From positions 1,860,001 to 1,924,000 of the forward strand of contig NZ_CP113361.1 of NCBI RefSeq assembly GCF_026684035.1: a DNA stretch of 64,000 nt. The letters run 5' to 3'. This document shows positions 44,919 to 52,563 of this stretch, piece by piece. Below the pieces are notes generated by a model. The model saw only the letters and a list, made by a program, of their open reading frames with translations. It made no database searches and had not been told where the DNA came from. The stretch is from Methanogenium organophilum (GTDB lineage: Archaea; Halobacteriota; Methanomicrobia; Methanomicrobiales; Methanomicrobiaceae). The first letter of the stretch is position 1. Every line of letters starts with the position of its first letter. A program made the translations under genes and the position numbers.

Positions 44919-46931
44919 ATGGGGATGATGGGCATCAGAGGTGACTATTTTCCATATGGGTCATACCGTCCCCACCAGCAGGATATGCTGGATATGGCAG
45001 CCGCCTGTGCACGGGAAGGCGGCATCGGGATGATAGATGCCCCGACAGGCAGTGGGAAGTCAAGTGTTGTGTCAGCCTTCCTTGAAGAGGCAAACGGCAG
45101 AAAGGTCATTGTTGCAGTACGGACGGTCAGTCAGCTCAATACGTTTGTCCGTGAACTGGAGCTTGTCCGAAAGAAACATCCGAATCTGCGCTATTCTTAT
45201 CTTGTTGGGAAACGTCAGATGTGCCCGATGGCAGGGGAAGGCGATACCTATCGTGTCTGTGAGGGTCTGAAGGCGTTCTCCTCATCACTGATGCGTGAAC
45301 GTGCGCGCAAAGGTGCGCATGTGCCGGCCAAGGACAAGGTAATTGAGGATCAAATACGGAGACAGGATGCAGAACACCCGCTCCTCTGCCCGTATTTTAT
45401 CCGAAGCCGGGTATTCATCGAGGGGGCAGACGGTCTGCGGATGGTGCCCTCGGGCACGCTAAAATCGCGTGCGGAACAGGTCGCACGAACCAAGGTTACA
45501 CCTGACCGTCTGCATGAATTTTCCAAGGGTCTCTGCCCATATGAAGTGATGCTGCAGGCCGCACGGGATGCAGACGTTATTCTTCTCAATTTCTATCATC
45601 TCTTTGATACTGATATCCGTGACCAGCTATATCAGTCACTGGGCATCGAAGCAGAGAATGCACTCCTGATCGTTGATGAGGCGCATAACTGTGGCAGTAC
45701 TGTAGAAAGCATACAGTCTGTGACCCTTTTCCGTGCTTCTCTTGACCAGGGTATGATCGAATTAGGTCGGATGCGGGGGCGTGTTGCGGGGGCCGATGCC
45801 CTGCTGAACATGCTGCCCCGTGTCGGTCAGTTCATGGACTCACTGCAGCGGTCATTCAAGGAAGAGGACTGGTTTGATCCTGCGAATTTTGTGCGTTTTG
45901 TCCTGACCGGCAGTCTCTACCAGCGTATCGATGATATCGTTGACGACCTTCTCAAGGCAGAAGAGACCTACCATGAGGCACAGAAACAGTCCGGCGATTT
46001 CAAAGAGAGTGCGGTGGAACGGCTGACGGCATTCTTTTACCGGATCATGCGGTCGCTTGATGATCCTGCGTTTCTCACCCTGTACCGGAAGAAGGGAGAG
46101 GAGATATCTCTTCAGGTGCGCAATATCGACCCATCATCGACCCTGAAGGATATCGCCTCGTATCATGCCTGTGCGATATTTATTAGTGGCACCCTCTCTC
46201 CTGTGGAGAGCTACCGGCGTCTCTACTTTGAAGATCTTCCAGTACAGACACTCAGCCTTCCCAATGCGTTTCCAAAGGAGAACCGGGCGCTCTTCTGTGC
46301 AAAGGATGTCACATCCACCTACCGTATGCGGCGGGATGCCGGAAACATGGAACGTATTGAAGGATACATTCGCAGTTTTGCAACGCTCCATGGCAGCCTC
46401 GCGGTATATTTCCCGTCGTATGAACTGCTTGAGCGCTTCACAGCAAATCTCCCGTCACGTCTGAACCGCAAGCGCGTCTTTATCGAGTCTTCCTCCTCTT
46501 CTGATGCCGCAGAAGATCTCCGGGAGTTCATGTCACTTCCATCCCGTGGAGAATATGGGATTATCTTTGGAGTCTGTGGAGGGAAATGGAGTGAAGGACT
46601 GGATTACCGGGGAGAACTCCTCTCCGGTGCATTGGTGTTAGGGCTTCCCCTTGCGCCGTTCACGGAAGTAAGGCGGATGACAAACCAATATTTCAAAAAC
46701 AAGTTTGGAAAGGAGGGAGAGTTCATCTCCTACACCATGCCGGCGATTAATCGTGTCCTCCAGGCGCTGGGCCGTGTGCTGCGCACGCCGGAAGACCGAG
46801 GTGTTCTTATGATCGGAGAGAGCCGGTTTCTTGAAACAGAAGTTCATGGTGGCCTCCCCCCGTGGATGCAGGAAGAAATGATCCCGTGCACGCTATCCTC
46901 GTTTTCCGAGGAGGCAAAACAGTGGCGCTGA
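44919..46931 (+). CDS. XPD/DinG-type DNA helicase with Fe-S cluster
   Basis: A 670-residue superfamily-2 helicase of the Rad3/XPD group. Walker A is APTGSGKSS (41-49) and the DEAH box IVDEAHN (251-257). Four cysteines for the [4Fe-4S] cluster sit at C102, C114, C157 and C206, spacing typical of the XPD family. A late motif VLGLPLAPFTEVRRM and the ALGRVLRTPEDRG motif VI are intact. It unwinds DNA 5'-3' in repair. It is followed by an overlapping O6-alkylguanine methyltransferase gene, giving a small repair operon. Confidence 0.9.
   Translation: MGMMGIRGDYFPYGSYRPHQQDMLDMAAACAREGGIGMIDAPTGSGKSSVVSAFLEEANGRKVIVAVRTVSQLNTFVRELELVRKKHPNLRYSYLVGKRQMCPMAGEGDTYRVCEGLKAFSSSLMRERARKGAHVPAKDKVIEDQIRRQDAEHPLLCPYFIRSRVFIEGADGLRMVPSGTLKSRAEQVARTKVTPDRLHEFSKGLCPYEVMLQAARDADVILLNFYHLFDTDIRDQLYQSLGIEAENALLIVDEAHNCGSTVESIQSVTLFRASLDQGMIELGRMRGRVAGADALLNMLPRVGQFMDSLQRSFKEEDWFDPANFVRFVLTGSLYQRIDDIVDDLLKAEETYHEAQKQSGDFKESAVERLTAFFYRIMRSLDDPAFLTLYRKKGEEISLQVRNIDPSSTLKDIASYHACAIFISGTLSPVESYRRLYFEDLPVQTLSLPNAFPKENRALFCAKDVTSTYRMRRDAGNMERIEGYIRSFATLHGSLAVYFPSYELLERFTANLPSRLNRKRVFIESSSSSDAAEDLREFMSLPSRGEYGIIFGVCGGKWSEGLDYRGELLSGALVLGLPLAPFTEVRRMTNQYFKNKFGKEGEFISYTMPAINRVLQALGRVLRTPEDRGVLMIGESRFLETEVHGGLPPWMQEEMIPCTLSSFSEEAKQWR
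46908..46914 (+). promoter_or_regulatory. Ribosome binding site of ogt inside the helicase 3' end
   Basis: GAGGAGG ends 7 nt before GTG 46922. It lies inside the last codons of the helicase gene and selects that GTG over the earlier in-frame GTG at 46862. Confidence 0.6.
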
Positions 46932-47353
46932 CAACCGGTGCCTGCCGGTTTGGTCTTTGGTGGGTTCATGTAGACTGGTCCAAAGACTGTGTACACCATG
47001 TCTCATTTGCAAAGACGGGTGCGGAGGGTCCGGTGCCGCCTGCCATCCGGGCATACTGTGCTGGCAGGCTACGTGACCAAATCTCTCTCCGGTCTGTTGC
47101 AACAGAAGACGGTGCCCCGTATGCTGCTGTGTACCGTGCAGTATGCGGGATTCCGTACGGATCGACTGCCACATACGGGAAAATTGCATGGGAGTGTGGC
47201 ACGTCCCCACGGGTGGTTGGAATAGCAATGCGGCGAAATCCGACGCCCCTTGTAATTCCATGCCACAGGGTTGTGGCACAGGGCGGACTGGGCGGTTTCA
47301 CTCCTGACGTTTCAATAAAACAGGCCCTTCTTGCAATGGAACAGCAGGACTGA
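46922..47353 (+). CDS. ogt: Methylated-DNA--protein-cysteine methyltransferase
   Basis: A 143-residue suicide enzyme that takes alkyl groups off O6-alkylguanine. The acceptor-cysteine motif PCHRVV is intact, preceded by the helix-turn-helix element TATYGKIAWECGTSPRVVG and the RNPTPLVI loop. The GTG start at 46922, overlapping the helicase stop by 10 nt and preceded by GAGGAGG, gives a protein without the poorly conserved extension from 46862. It shares a message with the XPD helicase. Confidence 0.88.
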   Translation: MALTTGACRFGLWWVHVDWSKDCVHHVSFAKTGAEGPVPPAIRAYCAGRLRDQISLRSVATEDGAPYAAVYRAVCGIPYGSTATYGKIAWECGTSPRVVGIAMRRNPTPLVIPCHRVVAQGGLGGFTPDVSIKQALLAMEQQD

Positions 47354-47630
47354 TGTGAGGGCTGTTTTCAGTCGAGAGGAGAACGGAACCCTTTGCAGAT
47401 CTTCGTCCTTTTCATTCACAATGTATTATCAGATGTCATATTTTGAAGAAAATTTCCCTTATAATTGATGTCCGGAGCAGTGAATGTCCGCCTGGGATGA
47501 TTATTCATTGCTGATACCTTTCTATTCGATGCGATCAGGTAAAGAGCATCGTGGGTAATCTTCTCTGCAAGGTCTGGATAATGACCATTTAAATGTACTG
47601 AAGGCGAATCTATCATCTATTGATGTGACC
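47354..47630. other. Intergenic region with doubtful ORF
   Basis: Holds the 3' flank of ogt and the promoter of panE. A minus-strand frame of 66 codons (47616-47416) exists but has no domain and no clear ribosome site, so I leave it uncalled. A TTTAAATG at 47588-47595 about 36 nt before the panE ATG could be its TATA box. Confidence 0.35.
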
Positions 47631-48545
47631 ATGAAGATAGCAGTACTCGGAGCGGGGGCGGTTGGTCTTTCCATTGCTGCCCGCCTTTCATCACTGGCAG
47701 ACGTCCATGCGGTAGCACGACCGCGGCATGCAGATGCTGTTACACGCCTTGGGCTACGCCTTACCGGCCTCTGGGGGGATGGCACCTATACCTTTCCCTG
47801 CACCACTGACCTCCCGGATGATGAATATGACTACATCCTCATCACGTCCAAGGCAACGCAGACACGGGATATCTGTGAAGAGTTCGGGGACCGGTTTGGG
47901 GATGCTTCTGTAGTTTCTATTCAGAACGGCATTGGTAATGAGGAGATTATCAGTGAATATACCGGAAATGTAATCGGCGGCATGATCATCACGGGTTTTG
48001 AGTGGCGGGGGGATGCTGACATCCATATATCGGTGATCGGAGGCGACGCACAGTTTGGCCTCTTCCCGGATGGATGTGATGAGCGGGTAGATACGCTTGT
48101 CGGAATGTTCGAAACGGCGGGAATCGTTGCTGTTGCAACCGAATCAATACGCTCTGCAGTTTGGGGGAAGACCATCTACAATGCAGCACTGAATCCGCTT
48201 GGTGCCGTGATGGGGGTTCCGTATGGCGCTCTTTTAAATCCGTATGCATGGGAGGTAATCACAGACATTGTTGAGGAAGCCTATGCGGTTGCGGATGCAG
48301 AGGGCATCACTCTGGAATATCCAACCACAGAAGTATATCTGCAATATCTGCACGATGTACAGATCCCGTCAACGTTCGCCCACCATTCCTCCATGTATCA
48401 GGCGCTTTCCGCTGGAAAACGTACCGAAATTGATTTTATGAACGGGGCACTGGTGACAAAGGGGGCTGGACATGGCATATCGACCCCTGTTAATCTGCTC
48501 ATCACCCGGCTGATCCGATTCCGGGAAACAGTGGGAGATTCGTGA
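47631..48545 (+). CDS. panE: 2-dehydropantoate 2-reductase (ketopantoate reductase)
   Basis: A 304-residue NADPH-dependent reductase of coenzyme A synthesis, or a family relative. GAGAVGLSIAARL near the N-terminus is the dinucleotide loop; SIQNGIGNEE, VWGKTIYNAALNPLGAV (with the catalytic lysine) and EIDFMNGALV follow in the usual order. The first in-frame GTG is at 47625, but ATG 47631 begins the family pattern. Its stop overlaps the mobA start by 4 nt. Some archaea use this family for other 2-keto acids, so the substrate is not certain. Confidence 0.85.
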   Translation: MKIAVLGAGAVGLSIAARLSSLADVHAVARPRHADAVTRLGLRLTGLWGDGTYTFPCTTDLPDDEYDYILITSKATQTRDICEEFGDRFGDASVVSIQNGIGNEEIISEYTGNVIGGMIITGFEWRGDADIHISVIGGDAQFGLFPDGCDERVDTLVGMFETAGIVAVATESIRSAVWGKTIYNAALNPLGAVMGVPYGALLNPYAWEVITDIVEEAYAVADAEGITLEYPTTEVYLQYLHDVQIPSTFAHHSSMYQALSAGKRTEIDFMNGALVTKGAGHGISTPVNLLITRLIRFRETVGDS

Positions 48546-49153
48546 AAATACTCATGCGTTCCGGTATTATTCTTGCAGGTGGAGAGGCTCGCAGGGCGGG
48601 AGGGAGGGAAAAATATTTCTTCAGCCACTGTGGCGCTACCTTCATCTCACTTCTTGTATCAACCCTGAACGAAATTGTTGATGAAGTGATCATTGTCGTG
48701 CGTGATACTGATCAGTGTCACCGGTTTTCGGAAATTGCCGGTGTCAGGGTTGTCCCGGATCGGCATAAGGGCCGCGGTCCGGTCGGCGGCATTCATGCCG
48801 GTGTATGTGAGGCAGAAGGGGACTTCCTATTTGCTGTTGCCTGTGATATGCCCTGTGTCAGTGGAGATGTGATTGATTATCTTTTCCATGCTGCAGAGGG
48901 TTTCGACGCTGCGATTCCCCGCTGGGAAAACGGAATGACAGAACCCCTTCATGCGGTGTACCGGCGGCAGGCACTGGTTCGCCGGTTTGCAGGTACAGAG
49001 GCACGGTCTATGCGTGATCTCATGTCCGGCCTTTCAGTAAACTATGTGGACTGCGATCTCCTCCGCCGGTTTGACCCTGAACTCCTGACCTTCACCAATA
49101 TCAATAATGAAGAAGATTATATCCGTCTTCGTGCGGTCTATCCGGAAGAGTAA
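48542..49153 (+). CDS. mobA: Molybdenum cofactor guanylyltransferase-like protein (MobA)
   Basis: A 203-residue nucleotidyltransferase. The N-terminal IILAGGEARRAGGREKYF matches the LAGGxSxRMGxxK loop of MobA, and ACDMPCVS the metal-binding D. It likely adds GMP to molybdopterin, needed for tungsten/molybdenum formylmethanofuran or formate dehydrogenase; a role on another cofactor cannot be excluded. It starts with GTG 48542, overlapping the panE stop, and ends 3 nt before rlmH. Confidence 0.8.
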   Translation: MKILMRSGIILAGGEARRAGGREKYFFSHCGATFISLLVSTLNEIVDEVIIVVRDTDQCHRFSEIAGVRVVPDRHKGRGPVGGIHAGVCEAEGDFLFAVACDMPCVSGDVIDYLFHAAEGFDAAIPRWENGMTEPLHAVYRRQALVRRFAGTEARSMRDLMSGLSVNYVDCDLLRRFDPELLTFTNINNEEDYIRLRAVYPEE

Positions 49154-49156
49154 AAA

Positions 49157-49639
49157 ATGGTCCGGTATCATGTCATTGCTGTTGGGAAGGCAAAGGAGCC
49201 CTTCTACCGGGACGGGGTTGCAGAATATTCGCGGCGTCTCACCGGGATGGCGGAATTTATGGTAACAGAGGTAGCAGATGAGCGCCTGCCTGACAATGGT
49301 GGTCCGGCAGAATATGCACGCATTCTCGCAAAGGAGGGATCCCGCATATTGTCTCATGTTCGTCCACAGGACCTGTGTATTGTGCTTGATGTCAAAGGTC
49401 ATACGATGACTTCTGAAGCGTTTGCTCGTTACCTGAATGATGCCATACTTGAGGGTAAAAACAGAATCACTTTTGCCATAGGAGGGAGTCTCGGTATTGC
49501 GCCGGATGTGCGGGCACGTGCGGATTTGCTCCTCTCATTCGGGCCGATGACATTTCCACACCAGATGGCGCGGTTGATTCTGGCTGAACAGGTATATCGT
49601 GGTGTAATGATTAATGCCGGACGGCAGTATCACCGGTAA
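49157..49639 (+). CDS. rlmH: 23S rRNA (pseudouridine-N3) methyltransferase RlmH
   Basis: A 160-residue SPOUT methyltransferase. The N-terminus VIAVGKAKEPFYRDGVAEYSRRL, the knot segment FAIGGSLGIAPDVRARADLLLSFGPMTFPHQM and the C-terminal EQVYRGVMINAGRQYHR are all typical of RlmH. Its place in the ribosome is methylation of pseudouridine 1915 (E. coli numbering). It follows mobA in a three-gene plus-strand operon. Confidence 0.92.
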   Translation: MVRYHVIAVGKAKEPFYRDGVAEYSRRLTGMAEFMVTEVADERLPDNGGPAEYARILAKEGSRILSHVRPQDLCIVLDVKGHTMTSEAFARYLNDAILEGKNRITFAIGGSLGIAPDVRARADLLLSFGPMTFPHQMARLILAEQVYRGVMINAGRQYHR

Positions 49640-49651
49640 AAAAATGATTGT

Positions 49652-49924
49652 TCACTTATTCTCTTTTTCAAGAATCTTCTGAATTCTCTTTTCCTCCCAT
49701 TCTTTTCCAAGGAAATATTTACCGCCCCAAACCGATGCAGCATGCATTACAACACCTATTCCCCAGAATATTGTTACCCAGTAAAACCACCAGGATCCCC
49801 ATGCGGTGACTGCATTGATGGTGAAGAGGAGGAGATTGATGAATATATACATCCCCAGGTGATAATAAAAATCCCTGATTTCTTTTACATGTGCTTTTGC
49901 CCTTTCGTAGGCTTCATCTTCCAT
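49652..49924 (-). CDS. 2TM-domain small membrane protein
   Basis: A 90-residue protein with a basic N-terminal helix AYERAKAHVKEIRDFYYHLGMY, then two membrane helices about 24-44 and 47-68 separated by a tight turn WGSWWFYW, and a charged C-terminal coil. This is the 2TM domain layout, found alone or as the N-terminus of sensor kinases. Function unknown. Confidence 0.8.
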   Translation of the reverse strand: MEDEAYERAKAHVKEIRDFYYHLGMYIFINLLLFTINAVTAWGSWWFYWVTIFWGIGVVMHAASVWGGKYFLGKEWEEKRIQKILEKENK

Positions 49925-49997
49925 TATTTTTCATAGTGGTGGCGGAAAATAAAAGATTTTTTGAAGTATGGTTCACCAGCGTAAAAAAATTAGATGT

Positions 49998-50762
49998 TCA
50001 GAATGACTTTCGGCGTCCGGACGCATCCCGTGCATATGCCCCCAGTTCGCTGTTTTCAAGGATATCGCCGGTAAATACCGGGCCGTCACGGCATACCCTG
50101 AGTCCTGTGGGATCAATACAGCATGAGCCGCAGATTCCTACTCCGCATTTCATGTAGCGATGAAGACTAAACTGCCCTTTCTCCGGGCATCCGGCGTCAA
50201 TGAGGATGGCAAGCACCGCCTTCATCATGACTTCCGGACCGCAGACACAGATAGTGTCGTACATTGCCGGGTCAGCAGTGCGCAACAGATCTGTCACAAA
50301 TCCGTGATGCCCGTATGTGCCGTCATCTGTTGCACACTGGAGATTGGTGCATCGGGAGAGTTCTTCGCGGTAGAGCAGATCTGCTGCTGTGCGTGCTCCG
50401 AGGATGAAGTCATCTGCCGCACCGGATGTGGCAAGCAGGCGCAGAGGTACTGCCCCGACACCACCTCCAACAGCAAGTGTTTTTCCGGTGGGAGAAAATC
50501 CGTTTCCGAGTGGCCCTTTGATACCGATCTCGTCTCCCCGGCTGAGTGTAAAGAGGGTTTCTGTGGCGTCCCCCACCTTCTGCACGGTAATAGCATTCTG
50601 TGCGCAAAATCCCATGGGTATCTCATCGGTGCCGGGCACCCAGACCATGCAGAAATGGCCGGGTTCTGCCGGGAACCGTCTGGAGAAGACAAATGTCCTG
50701 ATGGATGGTGACTCTTCGATAATGTCCGTGATTGTCACCGGGACAGAGGGAATTTCATGCAT
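49998..50762 (-). CDS. pyrK: Dihydroorotate dehydrogenase electron-transfer subunit
   Basis: A 254-residue FAD/[2Fe-2S] protein that passes electrons from PyrD to an acceptor. The N-terminal ferredoxin-reductase-like FAD-binding region covers about 10-100 (with SRGDEIGIKGPLGNGF), and the C-terminus carries the [2Fe-2S] motif MKCGVGICGSCCIDPTGLRVC. Starts at ATG 50762, inside the end of pyrD by 8 nt, so the two subunits are translated together. Its function in an anaerobic methanogen would be reoxidation through NAD or ferredoxin/F420. Confidence 0.88.
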   Translation of the reverse strand: MHEIPSVPVTITDIIEESPSIRTFVFSRRFPAEPGHFCMVWVPGTDEIPMGFCAQNAITVQKVGDATETLFTLSRGDEIGIKGPLGNGFSPTGKTLAVGGGVGAVPLRLLATSGAADDFILGARTAADLLYREELSRCTNLQCATDDGTYGHHGFVTDLLRTADPAMYDTICVCGPEVMMKAVLAILIDAGCPEKGQFSLHRYMKCGVGICGSCCIDPTGLRVCRDGPVFTGDILENSELGAYARDASGRRKSF

Positions 50763-51645
50763 GGGCGCACCCCACAATATTTTCCGGACATTCGCCGCCG
50801 TCCTGCCGATAGAGATTCTCAGAAATCTGTCGGAATATCGCCACATCGTCCACGACTGCACTGCCGATCTCCACTGCCGATGCACCGGCCATCATCATCT
50901 CCACTACATTGTCGGCACTTGATACGCCGCCGCACCCGATGATGGGTATCTCACAGGATTCATACAGTTCCCAGACACACCGGACAGCCACCGGGAAGAT
51001 GGCAGGGCCGGAGAGTCCGCCCATGCCGTTCCCCAGCATCGGACGTCGGAAATGTGTTGATATCCGCATCGCCTTCACTGTGTTCACTGCCACAATGGCG
51101 TCTGCTCCGCCGCGCTCTGCTGCAAGACCTATCTCGGTGATGTCGGTTACATTCGGGGTAAGTTTTACCCATACCGGGAGGCCAGTATGTTTGGCCATCC
51201 GCGTGCACTGTTCAACCATGTCCGGGTCCGCCCCGACTGCCGCACCATATCCTTCTGCATGCGGGCAGGAGAGGTTTAGCTCAAGAGCCTGCACGCGGCC
51301 TGCAAACCAGTCTGCCACTTCCCCGAACTCCTCCGGCGTGCCGCCGAAAATGGATGCGATGACCGGTTTCCCGCGAAGCCCGTCAAGTTCCCCGGTAAAC
51401 TCTTTGGACGGGTTGGGAAGACCCATTGCGTTCATCACAGCGCCGTCCAGAACTGCCACACAGGGGCCGTGATGTCCTTCTTTTGGTTCGGGGCCGATTG
51501 ATTTCGTAACCACACCGCCCGCTCCTGATTGAAGCATCCGTGCAAGGGATGCTCCGGTTGTTCCCAGCACGCCTGCTGCAAGAATGCAGTGGTTCTGCAG
51601 CCTGACGCCGCCCACTGTTACATCGCCCGGAATTAGTGTCACCAT
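50755..51645 (-). CDS. pyrD: Dihydroorotate dehydrogenase catalytic subunit (class 1B)
   Basis: A 296-residue TIM-barrel flavoenzyme that oxidises dihydroorotate to orotate in de novo pyrimidine synthesis. The class 1 motif LELNLSCPHA with the catalytic cysteine and the FMN-binding GCGGVSSADNVVEMMMAGASAVEIGSA segment are intact. It overlaps pyrK by 8 nt, the arrangement of the class 1B heterotetramer. With dcd it shows de novo pyrimidine synthesis is active, in contrast to the damaged salvage genes. Confidence 0.92.
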   Translation of the reverse strand: MVTLIPGDVTVGGVRLQNHCILAAGVLGTTGASLARMLQSGAGGVVTKSIGPEPKEGHHGPCVAVLDGAVMNAMGLPNPSKEFTGELDGLRGKPVIASIFGGTPEEFGEVADWFAGRVQALELNLSCPHAEGYGAAVGADPDMVEQCTRMAKHTGLPVWVKLTPNVTDITEIGLAAERGGADAIVAVNTVKAMRISTHFRRPMLGNGMGGLSGPAIFPVAVRCVWELYESCEIPIIGCGGVSSADNVVEMMMAGASAVEIGSAVVDDVAIFRQISENLYRQDGGECPENIVGCAHA

Positions 51646-51694
51646 CTGGTTAAAAATTGTAGTTATTTATTATTAGCATACCCATAACTGATCC

Positions 51695-52561
51695 ATGACC
51701 AGCCTCTCGGTGATGGGTGTCGGAAAGATTGGTGGTGAGGTGGCGTATCTCGCTTCAGTGCTGGGGATCGCAGATGAGATATGTCTCTATGATATCGATA
51801 CTGCACTCTCCCGTGCACAGATGCTTGACATTCTCCACACCGGTATTGACCTCTCCATCTCAACGGATCCGGAAGATATCAGCGGGGCTGATATTGCGGT
51901 ATTTTCAGCAGGTATGGGACGGACACCTGATGTCAGGACACGTGCTGACCTGCTTATGGTAAACCTTCCCGCAGTAAATGAATGTGCAGCATTTCTGGAA
52001 GATTATTCCGGTGTCCTTATCACAATTACAAATCCGATGGATGCGAATAATTATTACTTTCATCATCACTGTGGAATTCCCCGCGAACGATGTATTGGAT
52101 TTGGGGGTCAGCTTGATACAGCCCGATTTGGGGGTTACCTGACAGAATATGGGATTTTGGGTGATGCCTGGGTGCTCGGCGAGCATGGTGAGCATCAGGT
52201 GCCGCTCTTCTCGTGTCTGTCGGAGGATGTGCCGGAAGGGACACGTAATGAAATTCTGGGAAAGATGCGCCGCTCAAGTATGGAAGTGATCCGGGGCAAG
52301 GGAGGAACCGTATTCGGGCCTGCCTGGCATATCGCAAATCTTGTCCGTATCGTGGCCGAGGATGCCCATGCTGTCGTGCCGGTGTCCTGCATTCTGAATG
52401 GTGAATATGGGGTTTCCGGGTGTTCTCTTGGTATACCCGCACGTATCGGGCGCAGGGGTATCGAAGAGATCATTGAATGGAAACTGGATGAATGGGAACA
52501 GGCACACTTTATGGAGGCAGCGGCTGCATCCTGTGCACTCTGTAGACGGGCTGATGAATAA
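51695..52561 (+). CDS. mdh: Malate dehydrogenase
   Basis: A 288-residue NAD(P)-dependent dehydrogenase of the LDH/MDH family. The nucleotide loop GVGKIGGEVAY, the substrate arginine in GMGRTPDVRTRADL, and the catalytic histidine in GEHGEHQVP are present. The first arginine loop (GRTPD) fits malate rather than lactate. The divergent pyrD lies 49 nt away. The gene is followed after 2 nt by polB. Confidence 0.85.
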   Translation: MTSLSVMGVGKIGGEVAYLASVLGIADEICLYDIDTALSRAQMLDILHTGIDLSISTDPEDISGADIAVFSAGMGRTPDVRTRADLLMVNLPAVNECAAFLEDYSGVLITITNPMDANNYYFHHHCGIPRERCIGFGGQLDTARFGGYLTEYGILGDAWVLGEHGEHQVPLFSCLSEDVPEGTRNEILGKMRRSSMEVIRGKGGTVFGPAWHIANLVRIVAEDAHAVVPVSCILNGEYGVSGCSLGIPARIGRRGIEEIIEWKLDEWEQAHFMEAAAASCALCRRADE

Positions 52562-52563
52562 CA

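Noticed and set aside
47416-47616. 66-residue ORF on the minus strand before panE
   Set aside because: No domain, no ribosome site, composition like intergenic DNA.
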